From Doryteuthis pealeii (Eukaryota > Mollusca > Cephalopoda > Myopsida > Loliginidae): a stretch of 64,000 nt of DNA. Location: the NCBI GenBank assembly GCA_023376005.1, contig CM042145.1, positions 101,369,680 to 101,433,679 of the forward strand, written 5' to 3'. Below, one piece after another: positions 58,624 through 64,000 of the stretch. The position numbers and the translations under genes are program-made. Within the stretch, counting starts at the first letter, position 1. Every line of letters starts with the position of its first letter. The notes under the pieces were generated by a model, which was not told the DNA's origin, made no database searches, and worked only from the letters and a program-made list of their open reading frames with translations.

Positions 58624-58889
58624 CTGAAAAGAGAAATAATAATCATGTTAAAATAATTAAAAAGAAAAAAATTATAATCTATGATGGAAAACTTTCTGTA
58701 AAACATATCAAGATTGTCCTTTTGTCAGCACCTACAAATGTGCATTCTCATGATCAAATATCTGAACTCAAGCAGGACTGTGGATTTGGAGTTGGAGTCA
58801 GAAGCAATTAAGGGGTTACTGTTACATAATTGTTAGTACCCTAACACTTATTTACAGTAGTGTAGAAACAAAATGGTTGTTATAATTTT

Positions 58890-59330
58890 GCAGCCGGCGG
58901 CCTTGAAGGATTGAGTGACTCAGCTTGACCTCAGTTTGATCCTCCTTCTGGGGATACCGTGAGAATCGGTGGAGAAGACCCTCTTCCGGTTTAGATTAGA
59001 AAGAGAGTTTAGTCAGTATCGGCCAAACCACGAAAGTGGTAAGTCGTGTTAAGCGCACAGCCAACTCAATCTGTGCAGGTAGTCTGGTGGGAATTTCAGA
59101 ATAAAATATGATCTAAAGCAAATCAAAGTCTTGGGTTATTTCTAAAAACTACCAATGACACAGGGCTTCTGATAAAGAGAAATCCCCATGGAAGACCAAA
59201 GACAAAGTCCAGACGCTAGAAGAAGAACGTAAGAACCAAAGATGAGCAGAAGAATAATAGAAGAAAGAGAGTATACAACATTACTGGAATCAGAGTTGGT
59301 ATAGTTTTTACCAACTCCAGTTGAATCTAC
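58890..59330 (+). mobile_element. Related copy of the 50041-50900 element
   Basis: GTGAGAATCGGTGGAGAAGA, CTCTTCCGGTTTAGA, AATTTCAGAATAAAATATG and CAATGACACAGGGCTTCTGA follow the same order as the reverse complement of 50400-50880. Confidence 0.5.
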
Positions 59331-59365
59331 AATTTATATAGTCCTAGTTTAGTCTGTTAAGTTAT

Positions 59366-59711
59366 TGTGACGGAGAACGAGTACTGCTGTACTATTTAGA
59401 AAAAGAGGCAAGACATTGTCTTGCCCGCCCTCCTGAATGCAAAGAAATGCAATTTAGGCGATGGATGGACGCGAGGTGCAATTCAGGTGCCCGGATGTTA
59501 GGGCCTAACATGCATCCATCCGAATGCACAAGAATTGTGCGTTGCACAGGTGCGAGGTTCGACTAATGTGCCCGGATGTTTGGGGAATATGCCCATAAAT
59601 AACTGAAGTGATGGAGCGCTGCGAGACAAGATGTAGTTGCCTACGCAAAGACTGCGGTCAATGAGAAACGCTTTTGGACGACCCTGCAATAAATTTGTTT
59701 TTAATTCAACA
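59366..59711 (+). mobile_element. Candidate solo LTR, 346 bp
   Basis: Begins TGTGACGG, ends CAACA, flanked by the direct repeat AAGTTAT (59359-59365, 59712-59718). It is markedly GC-richer than its surroundings and has AATAAA near 59687, as an LTR polyadenylation signal would. Seven bases is longer than the usual 4-6 bp LTR duplication. Confidence 0.65.
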
Positions 59712-59800
59712 AAGTTATACAGTGCACACTCTTCATAAATAGATTATTAAAAAAATCATGGTTGTAATATTTATTTGTAGGCCTAATCACTTGATTACAT

Positions 59801-60855
59801 GCTTGAGAGCTCTCCACACCCAGGAAAAGGAAGAAGATTCATGGACGCTGTTGCTGCTACTAGATAACCTAAACAACTCTAGAAGGTGCACGTAAAGAAC
59901 GTACCCCAAAGCAACCATGATTTGTCACGTTACATATCATCTTATTAGTGCTGTGGTTAGTGCACCACCTTACATATTGCTTTTTGGTACCCGTGTGTTA
60001 GGGGAGTTTAACATAAACTCAGAACGAACTGTTACACAAAAACAGTGTGAAAAAGACACATCACTACTAAAAACCTTTGCATCCCCGGAAAAAAATGAAA
60101 GAAAGAAAAAGAAGGACTCACAATAGACTTTAAAAAAAAAAACGAAACTGATAAAAGACTCTAAAAAACAAACTTTTAAGTGGTCATCCTATTAATTATT
60201 GAACAAGCTCATCGCTGCTTAACTTTAGTGATCTCGCAAGAACCAGTGTTTTCAGTGTGACTTGACCGTAATCTCTTGGTTATGTTTACTAACAGATGCA
60301 TAGATTTAATAAATTACTTTTTTTTTCTTCATCAATCAAAAATAAAAAAAATTAATAAATAATCATTCTCTTTCAATCAATATGACTTTTCATGTTTCTA
60401 CTTTATGAATTAAACAAAACATTAGAAAAAGCTAATCTAAACTGATATAAAATTTAAACTATGAACATCAAAGAATAATGGCATATTTAACGTTGGTATT
60501 TTAAGTCCTTACTATTTTTAGAAGGTTTTAACAAGTGTGACTTCATATATTATTACCAACCCCTCTGTACGAGAAGGATGTGACACAAGGTCATTTTTTT
60601 AAGCAGAATTTAACAAGTTTGAATTCAGAGTGTTTCCTTCTCCTAGACTGGTTAAAGAGTCTAGTCTGCCCTACTATTTAACTGGAGGGTGAGTAGATGG
60701 ATGCATACTTTTCCAAGGGTATTAATGCTATGTGAAATGCAAACAGCATTGTCCAGGATTTGAACTTGGGTCAACAAGTCCATTTCCTAAGATTCTAACC
60801 ATTACATTATGCATTTTATATATATTTTTCCCCAATTATAAGTGTGATTCCATGT
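59801..60855. repeat. Duplicate of 56241-57304
   Basis: Aligns end to end with single-base length differences (GTAAAGAACG for GTAAAAGAACG, TTTGTCACG for TTTGTTCACG). Includes the family 1 SINE copy at about 60548-60810. Confidence 0.93.
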
Positions 60856-61259
60856 CTCAGTCAGAAAAAAAAAACTTTCTATCCTGCAATACACCTAACA
60901 AGGACCTCTAACTGGCAGGCTATTTTCAACAAAGAAAGTAAGAAAGAAAAAAAAAACTCTCCCTTACTCTTCTTACTGAGCATATAATGAGATATCCCTT
61001 TTCTATAAATTATTCAAAACATCCTCATTGTAGACAATACAATTTTTTTGTTAAGCAAAGGTTACAATTATATTACATAATATAAACCTATATAATGAAA
61101 GGTACAAACTAACTAGTAATTAGGAAAAGGATTGGATGCATTTTGGTTAATAAAAAGTAAACAGGGAACAATAAGAAAGATAATAAAACAATTTCAATTG
61201 TTATTTCACAGGAATGTTACAATTCAAATGAGAAGAATTCTCAGCAAATCTTGTGTTGA

Positions 61260-61290
<31 letters not shown>

Positions 61291-64000
61291 AGAGATTGAT
61301 TCTCTTTCTCAAAAGGGTCCTCCATAATGTATCATACTGTTGATTATAAAAAAAAAATCCAAGTAATGTTTGGAATCTCTTAAATCTCTGCATTTTATAA
61401 TAATAGATTAACAAATTGATGATAAACTAGGACTACTGAAAATTTATTATTCAGTTATATCAGTGATCTAAATTTTGTAGGTATGTATTTACCCAACCCC
61501 TCTGCCATCGGCAGGATGTGACACAAGATCAATGTTTAAGCAGAGTAAAGCTGTTTGAATACAGAGTATTCTTTCTCCTAGACTAGTTGTCAAACCAAGT
61601 CTAAAGAACCCAGTCTGCCCTACTATTTATCCATAGCTGAGGGAGAACAGGTAGATTCATACCTTTCCAAAGGGCATTAGCACAAATAGAAACGCAAACA
61701 GATTTGTCTAGGATTTGTTGGTTGTTTTGCATATTAACCCTTTTCAGATTATTTAATTTGATGCCAAATCAAGTTATTTTTGATAAACAAAGGACTCAGG
61801 TTTCTTAGAGTATTTGTTGTTGCTTAAGTGGTCACCCAAATTAAGTAATGAACAAGCTCAATGCTGCTTAACTTTGGTGATCTAGTGCTTTGGTGAACCA
61901 GAGCTTTCAACATGAACTTGACCATAATCCTCTAGATTTGAACGTTGAATATTTACCACCCCTCCGCACGAGCAGATGTGACACAAGGTAATTTCTTAAG
62001 CGGAGTTTAACAGGTTTGAATTCAGAGTTTTCCTTCTCCTAGACTGGTTACCTAGCCAAGGTTAAAGAGCTAAGTCTGTTCTACTATTTACCCATAGTTG
62101 GAGGAAGAATATTTGGATTCATACCTTTCCCAAGGGTATTAGTGCTATATGAAATACAAACAACCATGTCTATGATTTAAACTCTGGTTGACAAGTCCAT
62201 TTCCTACACCAATGCCCACCATACCATGAGTGGCCAATTCCATTTTCAACGACAATAACCACATGCACTTAGATGGTTGCCCAACAATTCTACAGAGCCC
62301 AATCTGTCTTACTATCTTAATCATATCTAGTTGAGAGAAGAAGAAAGATTCATGCCTTTACTATTTAGTGTGAAGTAAATGTGAACAATATTGGCTGAAA
62401 TTTGAACTCTGCTTGCCAATTCCATTTCCCACTACACCACCCACACCCCAATAAAATAAAAACCCTAACTGTCCCAAAAAATTAATGACAAACTAATTCT
62501 GTTCATTTTTTTAACCCAAAATTTGCATTGGTATGATATCTCCAAAGATTTGAATTTAAATTTTGATCCCCTATTCATTTCTAGTTGGCAAGTTTTTCTT
62601 GCAGTTGGGGTGAAAAACTCACCAACTAGAAGTGAATAGGAGATCAAATTCAAATCTTTGGAGAAATATCAATAGAAATATTGGAGGGAAGAAAAGCAAC
62701 ACATTATAGTTTGTCACTTCTGTTTTAGGTCAGAGTCTCTTCAAATAAACAGTAAAATCAATTTGAAACTAAATGATTAAAGCAAGTTAGAGAGAAAAAA
62801 ACTACTAGAAATATAAAGACTCTAAAATAAACCATGACTACTTGAAAAACAAGGATGTCAAATTTTGAATAATCACTGTGAATAAAGAGATATCCACTGG
62901 CAATGAACAGTTTTCAACTAGAAATGTGAGACTTCAAACTTCTTTAAAACTGGCAATTTACAATGTACTAGAAGGGCTATCCAGTGTTATCCAGGCGGTG
63001 TGAATAACTATAATACATTCAATGATTCAGGAAGTATGTTAATGGAAAAAAAATTGTTTGATTGAAAGTCAGAGAGGAATAGATAATCATTTCCCCATTT
63101 TTTAAAAAAAAACAAACAAAACAAGCCAAAATTTTAAAGGATTCTTTTTATAAACAATTTTGCTAAATATCCAGACATTATGGCAACAGAAATGGGCAGG
63201 ACTTTGATTCTGTCTAAAATATTAAGTTATCTGGAACTCAGGAGTGACGAAGGAATGTGCTGACCATAAAAAACATCACTCAACCTGGAAAGATAATTTG
63301 TTTACATAAGCAAATTGAGCACACCTTAGAGTGACGAAAATACCCATGCGCGACGTGCTTTGAGAGCTCTCCACACCCAGGAAAAGGAAGAAGATCATGG
63401 ACGCTGTTGCTGCTACTAGATAACCTAAACAACTCTAGAAGGTGCACGTAAAAGAACGTACCCCAAAGCAACCATGATTTGTTCACGTTACATATCATCT
63501 TATTAGTGCTGTGGTTAGTGCACCACCTTACATATTGCTTTTTGGTACCCGTGTGTAGGGGAGTTTAACATAAACTCAGAACGAACTGTTACCACAAAAA
63601 CAGTGTGAAAAAAGACACATCACTACTAAAAACCCTTTGCATCCCCGGAAAAAAATGAAAGAAAGAAAAAGAAGGACTCACAATAGACTTTAAAAAAAAA
63701 AACGAAACTGATAAAAGACTCTAAAAAACAAACTTTTAAGTGGTCATCCTATTAATTATTGAACAAGCTCATCGCTGCTTAACTTTAGTGATCTCGCAAG
63801 AACCAGTGTTTTCAGTGTGACTTGACCGTAATCTCTTGGTTATGTTTACTAACAGATGCATAGATTTAATAAATTACTTTTTTTTTTCTTCATCAATCAA
63901 AAATAAATAAAAATTAATAAATAATCATTCTCTTTCAATCAATATGACTTTTCATGTTTCTACTTTATGAATTAAACAAAACATTAAGAAAAGCTAATCT
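60856..64000. repeat. Duplicate of 53710-56885
   Basis: Starts abruptly after GATTCCATGT, the right end of the unit, so the two parts join tail to head. Net 31 bases shorter than the source, mainly homopolymer contractions. Holds second copies of the family 1 SINEs (about 61485, 61948, 62270) and the palindrome (about 62538-62660). Confidence 0.93.

Larger units (their letters stand above)
53710..57304. repeat. Source unit of a 3.6-kb duplication
   Basis: All of this segment recurs to the right: 56241-57304 as 59801-60855, and 53710 to about 56885 as 60856-64000. Contents: AG microsatellite, family 1 and 3 SINEs, the 125-bp palindrome and 0.7 kb of unassigned DNA. Confidence 0.93.

Noticed and set aside
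57600..57680. Functional tRNA gene (A and B box-like motifs)
   Set aside because: No cloverleaf acceptor pairing, and it continues into a SINE body shared by ten copies.
59498..59689. Minus-strand frame near the right edge considered as the initiator exon of PDXDC1
   Set aside because: It lies inside the LTR-like element and has no donor that joins exon 1 in phase.

Overview
AT-rich metazoan DNA, by eye about two thirds A+T. It holds one long intron-rich gene on the minus strand in a dense field of short interspersed and nested transposable elements. The repertoire (several tRNA-derived SINE families in tens of copies, palindromic MITEs, mariner, Tigger-like, hAT and piggyBac-type non-autonomous DNA elements, LINE 3' ends, long AT, AAT and GA microsatellites) together with the protein divergence suggests a lophotrochozoan, most likely a cephalopod such as an octopus. 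The species assignment is inference; no database search was possible.

The gene is the orthologue of PDXDC1 (pyridoxal-dependent decarboxylase domain-containing 1). Sixteen coding exons were found at 58623-58547, 27873-27805, 22374-22282, 20735-20580, 17343-17154, 14952-14884, 12564-12486, 11513-11429, 9689-9569, 8161-8006, 6944-6894, 5973-5899, 4327-4264, 3735-3644, 3387-3282 and 1690-1632. All have AG/GT borders and all fifteen junctions keep one reading frame, giving 1542 nt or 514 codons without a stop. The start codon lies beyond the right edge or in an exon not recognised; the 3' exons lie beyond the left edge. The PLP domain carries a lysine where group II decarboxylases hold their Schiff-base lysine.

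Layout. 1-27.9 kb: exons 2-16, with introns of about 0.25-5.4 kb filled with SINEs, MITEs, LINE scraps and a U2 snRNA-derived fragment. 27.9-58.5 kb: one intron of about 30.7 kb, almost wholly repeats and low-complexity DNA, with one unexplained GC-richer open frame near 44.6-45.1 kb. 58.5-58.6 kb: the most upstream exon found. 58.9-64 kb: LTR-like pieces, then a near-exact repeat of 53710-57304 in two abutting parts. Those copies differ mainly by one-base homopolymer changes, which suggests an assembly duplication from unpolished long reads.

Several insertions can be read at base level because target-site duplications and empty-site paralogues lie in the same window: a 227-bp solo LTR inside a palindromic MITE, a 373-bp palindrome inside another palindrome, a 555-bp MITE inside a mariner relic, a 423-bp element inside a second mariner relic, and two hAT-like elements with perfect 8-bp duplications. 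No gene cluster, operon, CRISPR array or other multi-gene system was found.
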